64,000 nucleotides of DNA from an uncultured Bacteroidota bacterium (GTDB lineage Bacteria > Bacteroidota > Bacteroidia > AKYH767-A > OLB10): NCBI GenBank assembly GCA_900696575.1, contig CAADHD010000024.1, positions 84,287-148,286 on the forward strand, in the 5' to 3' direction. The notes under the pieces are model-generated. The model was given only the letters and a program-made list of their open reading frames with translations, had not been told where the DNA came from and did no database searches. Positions 1 through 8,198 of this stretch are shown here, piece after piece (the stretch's first letter is position 1; each line of letters starts with the position of its first letter). The translations under genes and the position numbers were made by a program.

Positions 1-3000
1 TGAACTTTGCCCGTTGCCGAAATTCCATACATATACAGGATTCTGAAGCAAAGACGACTGATTATTTACCTGCATATTCATGGGTGTACAACCTATAGCA
101 GGAACGGGTGTAAACTGAGCAACAGGGGTTATCCAGGCATCAGCCGTGGCTATTTGGGCCGTATCGCTGCAGCCGTATTGATTGTAAGCTACCAATGTTA
201 TCGTATAGTTACCGTAAGTGTTGTAAGTGTAAGTGGGATTATTTGCATTTGATGAATCGCCATTACCAAAATGCCATGTCAGATTTGAATAAGCATACGA
301 TTGGTTCTGAAATGATACCTGCAGCGGAGTACAGCCTGCCAATGCTGAGGTTGCTATTCCCTGAGCAGAAGGAACTGGATAAACAACAATTGGGTCGGGA
401 TAAGTAAAGTAGGACGTGCATCCGAGCGAATCGGTAGTAATCAATGAAACAATGTAGCTGCCGGTATCAAGATAATTATGAGAAGGATTCTGTTGAGTTG
501 AGGTATATCCATCTCCGAAGTTCCACAACCAGGTAGCGGCATTGACAGATGAATCGGCAAACTGAACAAAAGTGTTTAAACAATTGGTGTTTGATGTAAG
601 CGTGAAGTAGGCATAAGTTCCCGGCACTGTTATGTAATCGTTTCTCACCTTAACGGCTGAGCAACCCAGCGAGTCCCATATACGAAGGGAAACTGTATAG
701 CTTCCCGGTATGCTGTAGATATGCGAAGGATTCTGAACTGTGGAAGAAGTGCCATCCCCAAAATCCCACAGCCATTGCACAGCACCAGTTGAAAGATCAT
801 TAAACTGAACCTGAGACGGAGCGCAAACAGCCACCGTTGGTGAGTTAAAATCAGGAACAGGCCTGATGACATGAATTTTTTCAGGCAAGGTAATAGTGCT
901 GGTACAATTGCCGAGAGTAACGGTCAAAGTTACCGTATAAACTCCGGCATTAGTATAAGTGTGTGAGGGATTCTGTTGTGTAGAAGTATTTCCGTCTCCA
1001 AAATTCCACAACCATGAAGTGGCTCCCGGAGAATTATTCTGAAAAGAAGCAACAAATGGTCTGCATCCAATTGTATCAGCTACAGAGGCAGATACATTTA
1101 CTCCGGTAACATTGGGTTTAGTAACAGATTTAACACAACCATTAGCATCAGTAATTGTAAGTGTTACCTGACCTGAAGGCTGGTAAGTAAACAAATGCGA
1201 AGGATGTTGCTGAGTAGAAATATTGCCATCTCCGAAATTCCATAACCATGAGACTGCATTGGTACTTAAATCGGTATAACTAACAGAAATCGGAAAGCAG
1301 GGACCGCTGGACGTAAAGCTAAAGTCAGCCGTTGCTGTACCGATGGTGATGAGGTTATTCTGTATTACAGTCTTAGAACAGTTGCCATTGGTAGCAGTGA
1401 GCGTTACAGAATAGGTTCCCGGTGAAGAATAAGTATATACCGGATTTACATCAGTAGAGGTAACCCCGTTTCCAAAATCCCATAAATAAGTACTTGCACC
1501 TGTTGAAGTATTGTTGAACTGAACAGTAAGTGAATCACATCCTGCAAGAGGGGGTGTTGCCGTAAACCCGACATTAACTAAATACATTCCGAGCGGGCTT
1601 GTATAAAAAGTATCGGTACAACCTGCGGTTGAAGTAGCAATCAACGAAACAACATAGCTGCCCGGTGAAGTGTAGATGTGTGTTGGATTCTGAACTGTAG
1701 TAGCAGGGCTGCCATCTCCGAAATTCCATACATAAGAACTGAACTGTGAAGGATTATTGATGTTAAATTGAACAGGTGAATTCACACAACTTGTGTTATT
1801 CAGAACCTGAATCGGATTGGGAATTCCGACTGTAACCGTGGTTGTTACCGATTTTACACAACCATAGATATTGGTAAGTGTCAAGGTAACCGTATAAGTA
1901 CCTGATTGCGCAAAAACATGCACCGGGCTTTTTACAGTATCTACCGGTGAGCCATCACCATAATTCCAGACGTAAGAAACTATGTCAGGAGTAAGATTAT
2001 CAAAGTGAAACTTAAAAGGTTTACACGGAGTTGAAGATATGGTTAAAATAGGTTCAGGAATGAACTCATAAACTTTAACAATCGCAAAGGGGTTGATGTA
2101 TTGCCTGCAGCGATCGGGCATACTTCCGTAAAAAGACACAATGTAGGTACCCGGAACTGTGTACATATATGAAGTGTTGGGTGTAAAAGCCGAATCGCCA
2201 TTACCGAAAGACCACATAGTAGTATCACAACCGGGTAAAGGATTGGTAAACGAAACTGGATAAGGCGCACAACCAATAATTGTGTCCGGCAAAACATAAT
2301 TAACCTGACCATTAACCACACGCACATAATTAGACCTTCTGACCGAATCCACGCAGCCTTGATTTGTAGTAATTTTTAATTTGATTGAATAATAACCAAG
2401 ATTAATGTAAGTGTTAGTTGGAATCTGAAGGTTTGAAGTATTACCGTCTCCGAACTCCCAGTTCCAGGCAACCGCACCCGGGTAATTGTTAGGAGTAAAG
2501 GTAACAGGCAAGGGGCTGCAACCTGCTCTGGGGGCAGCATTGAAATTAGGAACACGTACAGGAATTACAACGGCATTATTTATAGTCTTGGTTGCGGTAC
2601 ATCCGTTTGGTGAAACTGCCGTTAAGGTAACGTGATACGAACCAGCAGCGGGAAAAGTATGCAATGGATTAGCCAACGTGGAGGTGGTGCCGTCACCAAA
2701 ATCCCATTGATAAGTTACTGCATTGGTTGACGTGTTATTAAACTGAAAAGTAAAATAACTGCATGGATCAGGCTGCGTAACCGTAAAATTTGCCAAAGGC
2801 AATGTATCCACCATAATTCCGTTGGGATAAGTAGCTGTACCGTTACAGCCATTCGAAGTAGTTACGGTGAGTGTTATAGCATAATTTCCGGGAGCAGAAT
2901 AAGTATGTGATGGATTGGATAAAGTTGAGACCGGTGAACCATCACCGAAGTTCCACAGCCACGATGTTGCATTCTGCACAAGGGCTGTAAAAACCGTGGT

Positions 3001-3891
3001 CAAGTTATTACAACCGGTAAGGTTAGTGGCCGTGAAAGAGGGTACGAGGCTGTTTCCTACATTGATGTAAGCAGGTTTAATAACGGTATCTTTACAACCG
3101 TTATTATTGGTAGCAATAAGCGATACTGTATATGAACCAATAGCGCCATAAACATGAGAGGGATTCTGCTGGGTAGAGGTATTGCCATCACCGAAATCCC
3201 ACTGCCATGAAGAAATACCGCTGCCGGTAGCCGTAAATTGAAAAACATCATTGGCATTACAGGACGAAGTAAAGCCAGCTGAAAAATTTACCGAAGGCTT
3301 GGGGTGAATTGTAATGTAATTACTCCTGGTTTGAATGGTACTGCATCCGAATCCGTTGGTTGCTATTAATTTTACTGTATAAGTTCCGGAATTAGCATAA
3401 ATATGGGTGGGACTCACGGCTGTTGAAGAATTTCCGTCCCCGAAGTCCCATATATATGAAATGGCTCCGGTAGAACTATTCAAAAAATTAATGACATGAC
3501 TGTTTATACATGCTGCCAGAGGCGAGGCCGTGAAGACAGTACTGGGTGCCGGTACCGCATGTATGTAGTTTTGGGCAATGAATGTATCGCGCTGGCCATT
3601 AAGAGAATTGATGGCAACTAAAGTAACCGTATAAAATCCTGAACTAAGATAAACAGTAGTAGGATTCTGTAAGGTTGAGGTGTTTCCATTGCCAAAATCC
3701 CAATAGTAGGCATTTGCATTAGTTGAATTGTCGAAAAAATTTACAGTTAAAGGTACACAACCCGATGTGGGACTTGCCGAAAATGAAGCGACTACTTGTC
3801 CATGAACCTTGACAGAATTAAAAGAGAATATGCTTGCTGAAATGAAGCAATAAAGGATCAGATGTAAAAATCTTTTTTCCGGAATCGCCAT
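1..3891 (-). CDS. Giant secreted PKD-repeat protein, C-terminus cut off by window edge
   Basis: One minus-strand frame stays open from an ATG at 3891-3889 to the left edge, giving about 1297 visible residues. It begins with a positively charged and then hydrophobic stretch (MAIPEKRFLHLILYCFISA) ending near VHGQ, a plausible signal peptide. Behind it are about 16 PKD-type beta domains spaced roughly 80 residues apart, recognised by the repeated W-x-FG(D/N)G motif (for example WDFGNG, WDFGDG). PKD arrays are common in Bacteroidota surface and T9SS-exported proteins, but the C-terminal sorting domain, if any, lies outside the window. No enzymatic domain is visible. An adhesive or structural surface role is inferred. 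It follows the membrane-anchored gene at 3944-4570 by about 50 bp on the same strand and is probably co-transcribed with it. Confidence 0.85.
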   Translation of the reverse strand, partial: MAIPEKRFLHLILYCFISASIFSFNSVKVHGQVVASFSASPTSGCVPLTVNFFDNSTNANAYYWDFGNGNTSTLQNPTTVYLSSGFYTVTLVAINSLNGQRDTFIAQNYIHAVPAPSTVFTASPLAACINSHVINFLNSSTGAISYIWDFGDGNSSTAVSPTHIYANSGTYTVKLIATNGFGCSTIQTRSNYITIHPKPSVNFSAGFTSSCNANDVFQFTATGSGISSWQWDFGDGNTSTQQNPSHVYGAIGSYTVSLIATNNNGCKDTVIKPAYINVGNSLVPSFTATNLTGCNNLTTVFTALVQNATSWLWNFGDGSPVSTLSNPSHTYSAPGNYAITLTVTTSNGCNGTATYPNGIMVDTLPLANFTVTQPDPCSYFTFQFNNTSTNAVTYQWDFGDGTTSTLANPLHTFPAAGSYHVTLTAVSPNGCTATKTINNAVVIPVRVPNFNAAPRAGCSPLPVTFTPNNYPGAVAWNWEFGDGNTSNLQIPTNTYINLGYYSIKLKITTNQGCVDSVRRSNYVRVVNGQVNYVLPDTIIGCAPYPVSFTNPLPGCDTTMWSFGNGDSAFTPNTSYMYTVPGTYIVSFYGSMPDRCRQYINPFAIVKVYEFIPEPILTISSTPCKPFKFHFDNLTPDIVSYVWNYGDGSPVDTVKSPVHVFAQSGTYTVTLTLTNIYGCVKSVTTTVTVGIPNPIQVLNNTSCVNSPVQFNINNPSQFSSYVWNFGDGSPATTVQNPTHIYTSPGSYVVSLIATSTAGCTDTFYTSPLGMYLVNVGFTATPPLAGCDSLTVQFNNTSTGASTYLWDFGNGVTSTDVNPVYTYSSPGTYSVTLTATNGNCSKTVIQNNLITIGTATADFSFTSSGPCFPISVSYTDLSTNAVSWLWNFGDGNISTQQHPSHLFTYQPSGQVTLTITDANGCVKSVTKPNVTGVNVSASVADTIGCRPFVASFQNNSPGATSWLWNFGDGNTSTQQNPSHTYTNAGVYTVTLTVTLGNCTSTITLPEKIHVIRPVPDFNSPTVAVCAPSQVQFNDLSTGAVQWLWDFGDGTSSTVQNPSHIYSIPGSYTVSLRIWDSLGCSAVKVRNDYITVPGTYAYFTLTSNTNCLNTFVQFADSSVNAATWLWNFGDGYTSTQQNPSHNYLDTGSYIVSLITTDSLGCTSYFTYPDPIVVYPVPSAQGIATSALAGCTPLQVSFQNQSYAYSNLTWHFGNGDSSNANNPTYTYNTYGNYTITLVAYNQYGCSDTAQIATADAWITPVAQFTPVPAIGCTPMNMQVNNQSSLLQNPVYVWNFGNGQSS

Positions 3892-3943
3892 ATCGAAATC
3901 ATAAGTTGGTGGTTAAAGAAAAGCTTGGCGCATTTTAAGTTTA

Positions 3944-4570
3944 TCAGTTGCCGTTACTGTTAGTAGTCTGCTTTCTGGCATAACCTGCCTTAGGATTATA
4001 GCTGGCATCCATGTTTATAATTGCATTGGCTGCACTGTAAAACTGCATGCCATCCCGTGTAATTTTTTTCACTCGGTAATAGGCAAAACCTTCGGGTGGC
4101 GACTCATCCATCCAACTATAAAAGAGTTCAATTTCAGTACCGATGCCTTCTTTCACTCCGATGGAAGCATAGTCTCTTCCATCCTGAGAACGCTCTATGA
4201 TATAAATGCAATCGGCAGGCTCGTTACGCGCTGTCCAGTTTAAAAAGACTTTACCGGAATTATAAATAGTAGAGTAATTGGATATGGTGCCGGCTGAAAT
4301 TCCTGTAGATGCAGTTTCAGGATTCTCTGTTGAAACCCGCTGTGCCAACACATTACTTATCGTAAGCATTACCAAAAGGAATACTACTGCGTAAGTGAGA
4401 AACAAAAATTTCAGCGCACTGCCCTTCTCACCATCGCGATTGAAATACCTGCGAGGCTTGGCATACATGGCTAATCGGCCTTCGCGCATTTGCCTGTAGA
4501 GATCTGTATTTTCCCGGATTGTATTCATAGCATTTGTGCTTTGATCAAATGTAAATTGTTCTTGTGTCAT
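3944..4570 (-). CDS. Membrane-anchored protein with FN3-like extracytoplasmic domain
   Basis: A 208-residue protein with an ATG start. Residues 1-55 are polar and probably cytoplasmic. Residues about 56-77 form one hydrophobic transmembrane segment (FLFLTYAVVFLLVMLTISNV). The remainder is extracytoplasmic and resembles the FN3-like beta-sandwich that often precedes T9SS sorting domains (VFLNWTA, then IIERSQDG, then FAYYRVKKI), but no sorting domain follows. It lies just upstream of the PKD giant, which suggests co-expression and possibly a joint envelope role. Function is unknown. A plain hypothetical label would be equally defensible. Confidence 0.7.
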   Translation of the reverse strand: MTQEQFTFDQSTNAMNTIRENTDLYRQMREGRLAMYAKPRRYFNRDGEKGSALKFLFLTYAVVFLLVMLTISNVLAQRVSTENPETASTGISAGTISNYSTIYNSGKVFLNWTARNEPADCIYIIERSQDGRDYASIGVKEGIGTEIELFYSWMDESPPEGFAYYRVKKITRDGMQFYSAANAIINMDASYNPKAGYARKQTTNSNGN

Positions 4571-4935
4571 TGTCGTTTTATTTTGGTTTAATAATTTCAG
4601 GTGTAAGATTTCACGGATTATTACGGAATGAATTATAGCAAGGTTTCAAAATTTCGATTTTGTTTCATTTTTACTTTAATGATATCTGACTTTTAAAGGG
4701 TTTTACCTGATGTCTGTATCAAGGGTTACGTTTGACAAAAAGATTTTTATTTACACTGCATTTTAGATCAACTACTATGGAATGTCATTATACTGCTACT
4801 GTTGGGCTTATGGTTCAACTACTGATATCCAACCAGCAGCATTTACTCATTTAGAGAGCAGCTTTTATAACGGTGGTAACAAAATCAAAAAGGATAAATT
4901 TTAATTGTAACCTTACAAAGTGCTGAAACGTTTCA
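4571..4935. other. Intergenic region between divergent genes
   Basis: About 365 bp separate two divergently transcribed genes, so promoters for both should lie here. I see no convincing TTTG/TAnnTTTG pair on either strand, no strong hairpin and no coding-like frame. A 25-codon ORF starting near 4777 looks random. Confidence 0.5.
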
Positions 4936-6420
4936 ATGCTGGAAAAGACCACTGACCACACCATGGATACACTTAACAAAACCATTAAAAAACTATCACA
5001 GGAAGAATATCAGCAACTCATACAGCTGGTTTCAGGAGGCAGGCACAATAAACCATTCAAGGTTCTAGAATCAGCCCGCTATCAGGAGAAAACGGATAGT
5101 GAAATGATGAATGAACTTGAAGTAAGTCCAAGTGCATACTACACTTTAAAATCAAGGCTGAATGATAAAATCGCCTCCCTGTTTGCTCAAAATGCAAAAA
5201 GCCCTGTAAACGTTCTGATGGATGAAGTTACCCGGGTTCCCGCACAACTATATGGAACAAACCGTGAATTTGCCATCCGTGCACTATCCGACCTTGAGAA
5301 GCAACTGCTGGAATACGACCTTTCTTCAGAATTGATCATTGTTTATAAAACACTTGCGCAGTTAAATCTCTATACAGAAGACTACAGCTATTACATCAAA
5401 TTGCATGATAAACATGTAGCCTACTCGCTGGCTGTTTCAAAAGCAGAAAATACTTTTTACCGTTTCATACATCAATTAGGAATTTATTTAATTAACAGAT
5501 CAGAAAAAGATTTTGATGATTTGGTGATGATGAAACGTGAATTATCAAACATCAGTGAAATGTATGATTCGCACCGCCTGTATGTCTATTACAACATTGC
5601 CAACATCTATTACCAATGCTCCTTACCTGAAAAGAGAGAAGGTATTAAAGCAAAAGAAACTGAGCTTACAGAGTCAATCAGAAAGATAGAAAGCATTTTT
5701 GAAACTTACAATCAGGATACCTATTACCAAAATATCCGATTCATCCTACCTTTTCTCTATTTTACCGTTTATCAGCATTCAGGAAATCAATTACTGGCTG
5801 ATACCTATTATCAACAGTTAAAAGTGTCATTGCCGGAAATCAGCAACAAGCATTTCCATAATTATATTCTGATACACATGCTTAACACCAAAGTTGATAA
5901 ATACCTTGCTGACAAGAATGAATCTACACTTGCAGAATTGAACAGCTTACTTCTGAGCAAAGCAGAAATTGATTTAAACGAAGCCTTCCATCAGATTTCA
6001 TTTGCAAAGTTTATTGCCATTACTCATTTCTACAAGAGAGAATACACGGAAGCGGCAAAAGCCATTAATAAATTAAGGAACCATTTTCCTCTTAAGAAAT
6101 ACACTATTGCAGATGTTGAATGCCGTTTATTTCAGGCCCTGCAGTATTGTATCATAGGCGAAGACGGGCTTTGTAATCAGATTATTGCCAGTCTGCGAAG
6201 GCAGCTGGCCAACGAAGAACAGGAATGGACTTCCGCTTTCACCTTCATGAAGTTATTAAAAAATGCTCTTAAAGCCGTTGACCTTCGCAAGAAAATTAAG
6301 CGTGTTCAGGGTTTATGGGATCAGTTTCAGATGGAGAATAAAGGAAAACATGCCATACTTCAGTTTGTACGGATTGATGACAGTGCCATCCGTAAAATGT
6401 GCAACCCTATTAAAGGCTGA
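4936..6420 (+). CDS. Uncharacterised helical (solenoid-like) protein
   Basis: A 494-residue cytoplasmic protein with no signal peptide or membrane segment. Residues about 15-75 contain a helical, HTH-like region (SPSAYYTLKSRLNDKI). The rest is rich in Leu, Tyr, Glu and Lys in helical pairs, as in TPR-like solenoids. I do not recognise a named family. The first ATG (4936) is used; a second in-frame ATG at 4963 (MDTLNKTIKK) is equally plausible because no strong ribosome site distinguishes them. It is convergent with the polyprenyl synthase gene, with 73 bp between them. The N-terminal HTH-like segment could mean nucleic-acid binding, but that is only an inference. Confidence 0.7.
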   Translation: MLEKTTDHTMDTLNKTIKKLSQEEYQQLIQLVSGGRHNKPFKVLESARYQEKTDSEMMNELEVSPSAYYTLKSRLNDKIASLFAQNAKSPVNVLMDEVTRVPAQLYGTNREFAIRALSDLEKQLLEYDLSSELIIVYKTLAQLNLYTEDYSYYIKLHDKHVAYSLAVSKAENTFYRFIHQLGIYLINRSEKDFDDLVMMKRELSNISEMYDSHRLYVYYNIANIYYQCSLPEKREGIKAKETELTESIRKIESIFETYNQDTYYQNIRFILPFLYFTVYQHSGNQLLADTYYQQLKVSLPEISNKHFHNYILIHMLNTKVDKYLADKNESTLAELNSLLLSKAEIDLNEAFHQISFAKFIAITHFYKREYTEAAKAINKLRNHFPLKKYTIADVECRLFQALQYCIIGEDGLCNQIIASLRRQLANEEQEWTSAFTFMKLLKNALKAVDLRKKIKRVQGLWDQFQMENKGKHAILQFVRIDDSAIRKMCNPIKG

Positions 6421-6493
6421 TAAATTCAATTCAGGAAAATTATTCTTTACTCTCGAATTTCAGGGAGATGAAATGAAGCGTGAATTCAAGTCA

Positions 6494-7465
6494 CTATTTT
6501 CTCCTTTCGGTAGAAAAAATAACCAATTGCTCAAGTGATTGCCGGTAAACGCTTTGACTGAACCTTTTCAGAATTTCAAGTGCCCGGTCACGAAACTTAT
6601 GCATCATTTCTGCAGCGTATTTTAATCCCCCTGATTCATTGACAAATTTTATTACCTGAGCCACATCTTCAGGACGTTGCCTGCTGCTTTTAATCAATCT
6701 TATAATTCTTCGTTTTTCCGAAGTAGAAGTATTGCTCAGTGCATGTATCAGAGGAAGCGTCATCTTGCTGTCTTTTATGTCAATGCCGGTCGGTTTTCCT
6801 GTGTTGAGATTCTTCTCAAACTCAAACAAGTCATCTTTTATCTGAAAGGCTTGCCCGGCAAGTTCTCCAAACAATCTCATTTGTTCAACTGCCTGAACAT
6901 CTGCTCCTGAAGATTTTGCACCCACCGCACAGCACGAAGCAATTAATGAGGCAGTTTTCTGCCTGATAATGTCATAATAAATCTGCTCATTCACATCTAA
7001 TCTTCTCGCCTTTTCAAGCTGAAGTAATTCGCCTTCGCTCATCATCTTTACCGCCTGAGATACAATTTCGAGAATATCATGCTCTCTTCTCTCTACTGCA
7101 ATCAGCAAGCCTCTCGATAAAAGATAATCGCCCACCAAAACGGCAATTTTGTTCTTCCATAAAGCATTAATTGAGAAGAAATCTCTTCGTTGTAAACTAT
7201 CATCCACCACATCATCATGAACTAAAGTTGCAGTATGCAAAAGCTCAATCAGCGCAGCACCAGTGTATGTTGAGTCTGTTATTCGGCCACACATTCCGGC
7301 TGTATGAAACACGAACATTGGACGCATCTGCTTGCCTTTGCGTTTTACAATGTAATGCATAATGCGGTCAAGCAAAGGTGTGCGGCTACGCATGGCATCC
7401 CGGAAGCGGTGCTCGAATTCAGCCATTTCTTTCTGAATTGGCTGTTTTATAGTTTCAAGGTTCAA
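6494..7465 (-). CDS. Polyprenyl (all-trans) diphosphate synthase
   Basis: A 323-residue isoprenoid chain-elongating prenyltransferase of the IspB/GGPPS family, which condenses isopentenyl diphosphate onto an allylic diphosphate, probably to make the menaquinone side chain. The first Asp-rich motif is DDVVDD (residues 84-89). The second is DDLFE (211-215), followed by GKPTGIDIKDSK. The K/R motif GKQMRPM near residue 44 is also present. The start is a TTG: it keeps the N-terminal segment NLETIKQPIQKEMAEFE, which fits related proteins, whereas the next ATG (7426) would remove 13 residues. Product chain length cannot be read from the sequence. No other isoprenoid gene is adjacent. Confidence 0.9.
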   Translation of the reverse strand: MNLETIKQPIQKEMAEFEHRFRDAMRSRTPLLDRIMHYIVKRKGKQMRPMFVFHTAGMCGRITDSTYTGAALIELLHTATLVHDDVVDDSLQRRDFFSINALWKNKIAVLVGDYLLSRGLLIAVERREHDILEIVSQAVKMMSEGELLQLEKARRLDVNEQIYYDIIRQKTASLIASCCAVGAKSSGADVQAVEQMRLFGELAGQAFQIKDDLFEFEKNLNTGKPTGIDIKDSKMTLPLIHALSNTSTSEKRRIIRLIKSSRQRPEDVAQVIKFVNESGGLKYAAEMMHKFRDRALEILKRFSQSVYRQSLEQLVIFSTERRK

Positions 7466-7596
7466 AGGCTGAAAAATGAGGGCACGAAGATAAACACTAT
7501 GCCAGCCTTCTTATATCATTTTAATAACATAACTGGTCATCAGCGTTGCAACATACCTTACAATGATTAGCCATCATATAAGGAAGCAGTGATGAA

Positions 7597-7944
7597 CTAA
7601 ATCAGCTTTTTTGCTGAAAAGTGAAAGCTGTTATCATAAATGAACCAGATGATGGATTCTCCATCGGGATTTTCCACTTTAGTAAAAATGAAATCGCATA
7701 CAGAAGGAAAGTTTTTTAAATTCATTCTGATGTCCTGAAAGAATAATGGCTCATCTCCGGGTTTTAGTTTTTTTATTTTATGAAAAATCTTTCGTAAAAA
7801 CGGAATCATCATAGTAACCGGTTTACCCATCAGGCTTCCGGTATTAAACAAGGAGTTGTCGCTTTCGGTAATAAAACCTGAACAGTTTAACGAAATGCAC
7901 TGGCATTTCTTAGGCTGAAGCGGAATAAAGTTACTGAAGCTCAT
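7597..7944 (-). CDS. Small stand-alone PAS-like domain protein
   Basis: A 115-residue protein with an ATG start. Its sequence resembles a PAS-type sensory domain found at the N-terminus of some Bacteroidota signalling proteins: an early beta strand with SGFITESDNSLF, a central PFLRKIF, and a late strand pair ending in IIWFIYDNS. No kinase, cyclase or DNA-binding output domain follows in frame, so it may be a single-domain sensor or a remnant. It sits alone between the prenyl synthase and a tRNA gene. The fold assignment is from pattern only. Confidence 0.5.
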   Translation of the reverse strand: MSFSNFIPLQPKKCQCISLNCSGFITESDNSLFNTGSLMGKPVTMMIPFLRKIFHKIKKLKPGDEPLFFQDIRMNLKNFPSVCDFIFTKVENPDGESIIWFIYDNSFHFSAKKLI

Positions 7945-8008
7945 GCTGGTTCATTTGTATTCCTTTTACTGAAAATCTTGCAAAAAGTTGCTTGGGCGAA
8001 ATGAATCA

Positions 8009-8040
8009 TTTTACCAGTTTTGCCATTCCTTGCATTTTTG
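8009..8040 (+). promoter_or_regulatory. Weak candidate promoter of tRNA-Ser
   Basis: CATTTTTG at 8033-8040 differs from the Bacteroidota -7 element TAnnTTTG at one fixed position. It lies 13 bp before the tRNA, with a T-rich -33 region (TTTT at 8009-8012) 20 bp upstream. The spacing is right but both boxes are imperfect. Confidence 0.35.
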
Positions 8041-8052
8041 CGATCTGAACAA

Positions 8053-8139
8053 GGAGAGATGGCAGAGCGGTCGAATGCGGCAGACTCGAAATCTGTTTTC
8101 CGGCTTGCCGGAACGGGGGTTCGAATCCCTCTCTCTCCG
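8053..8139 (+). tRNA. tRNA-Ser (anticodon CGA)
   Basis: An 87-nt cloverleaf. The acceptor stem is GGAGAGA (8053-8059) pairing with TCTCTCC (8132-8138), with discriminator G at 8139. The anticodon loop CTCGAAA carries CGA at 8087-8089, reading UCG. A long variable arm with a CCGG/CCGG stem is typical of class II tRNA-Ser, and the T-loop is GTTCGAATC. CCA is not encoded. A terminator follows at once. Confidence 0.96.
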
Positions 8140-8150
8140 CTAAATAAAAA

Positions 8151-8184
8151 AGAGGCTGTAATGATTACAGCCTCTATTTTTAAA
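8151..8184. terminator. Bidirectional Rho-independent terminator
   Basis: The hairpin GAGGCTGTAA-TGA-TTACAGCCTC is flanked by an A-rich run on the left and ATTTTTAAATTT on the right. It can end the tRNA transcript rightward and the metalloprotease transcript leftward. Confidence 0.85.
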
Positions 8185-8198
8185 TTTCATTTTGAAGA

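Noticed and set aside
4777..4854. 25-codon ORF starting with ATG in the 4.6-4.9 kb gap
   Set aside because: No promoter, no ribosome site and no terminator context.
8053..8139. tRNA-Ser as an integration site for a mobile element
   Set aside because: No integrase, no repeated tRNA 3' end and no foreign-looking gene nearby.
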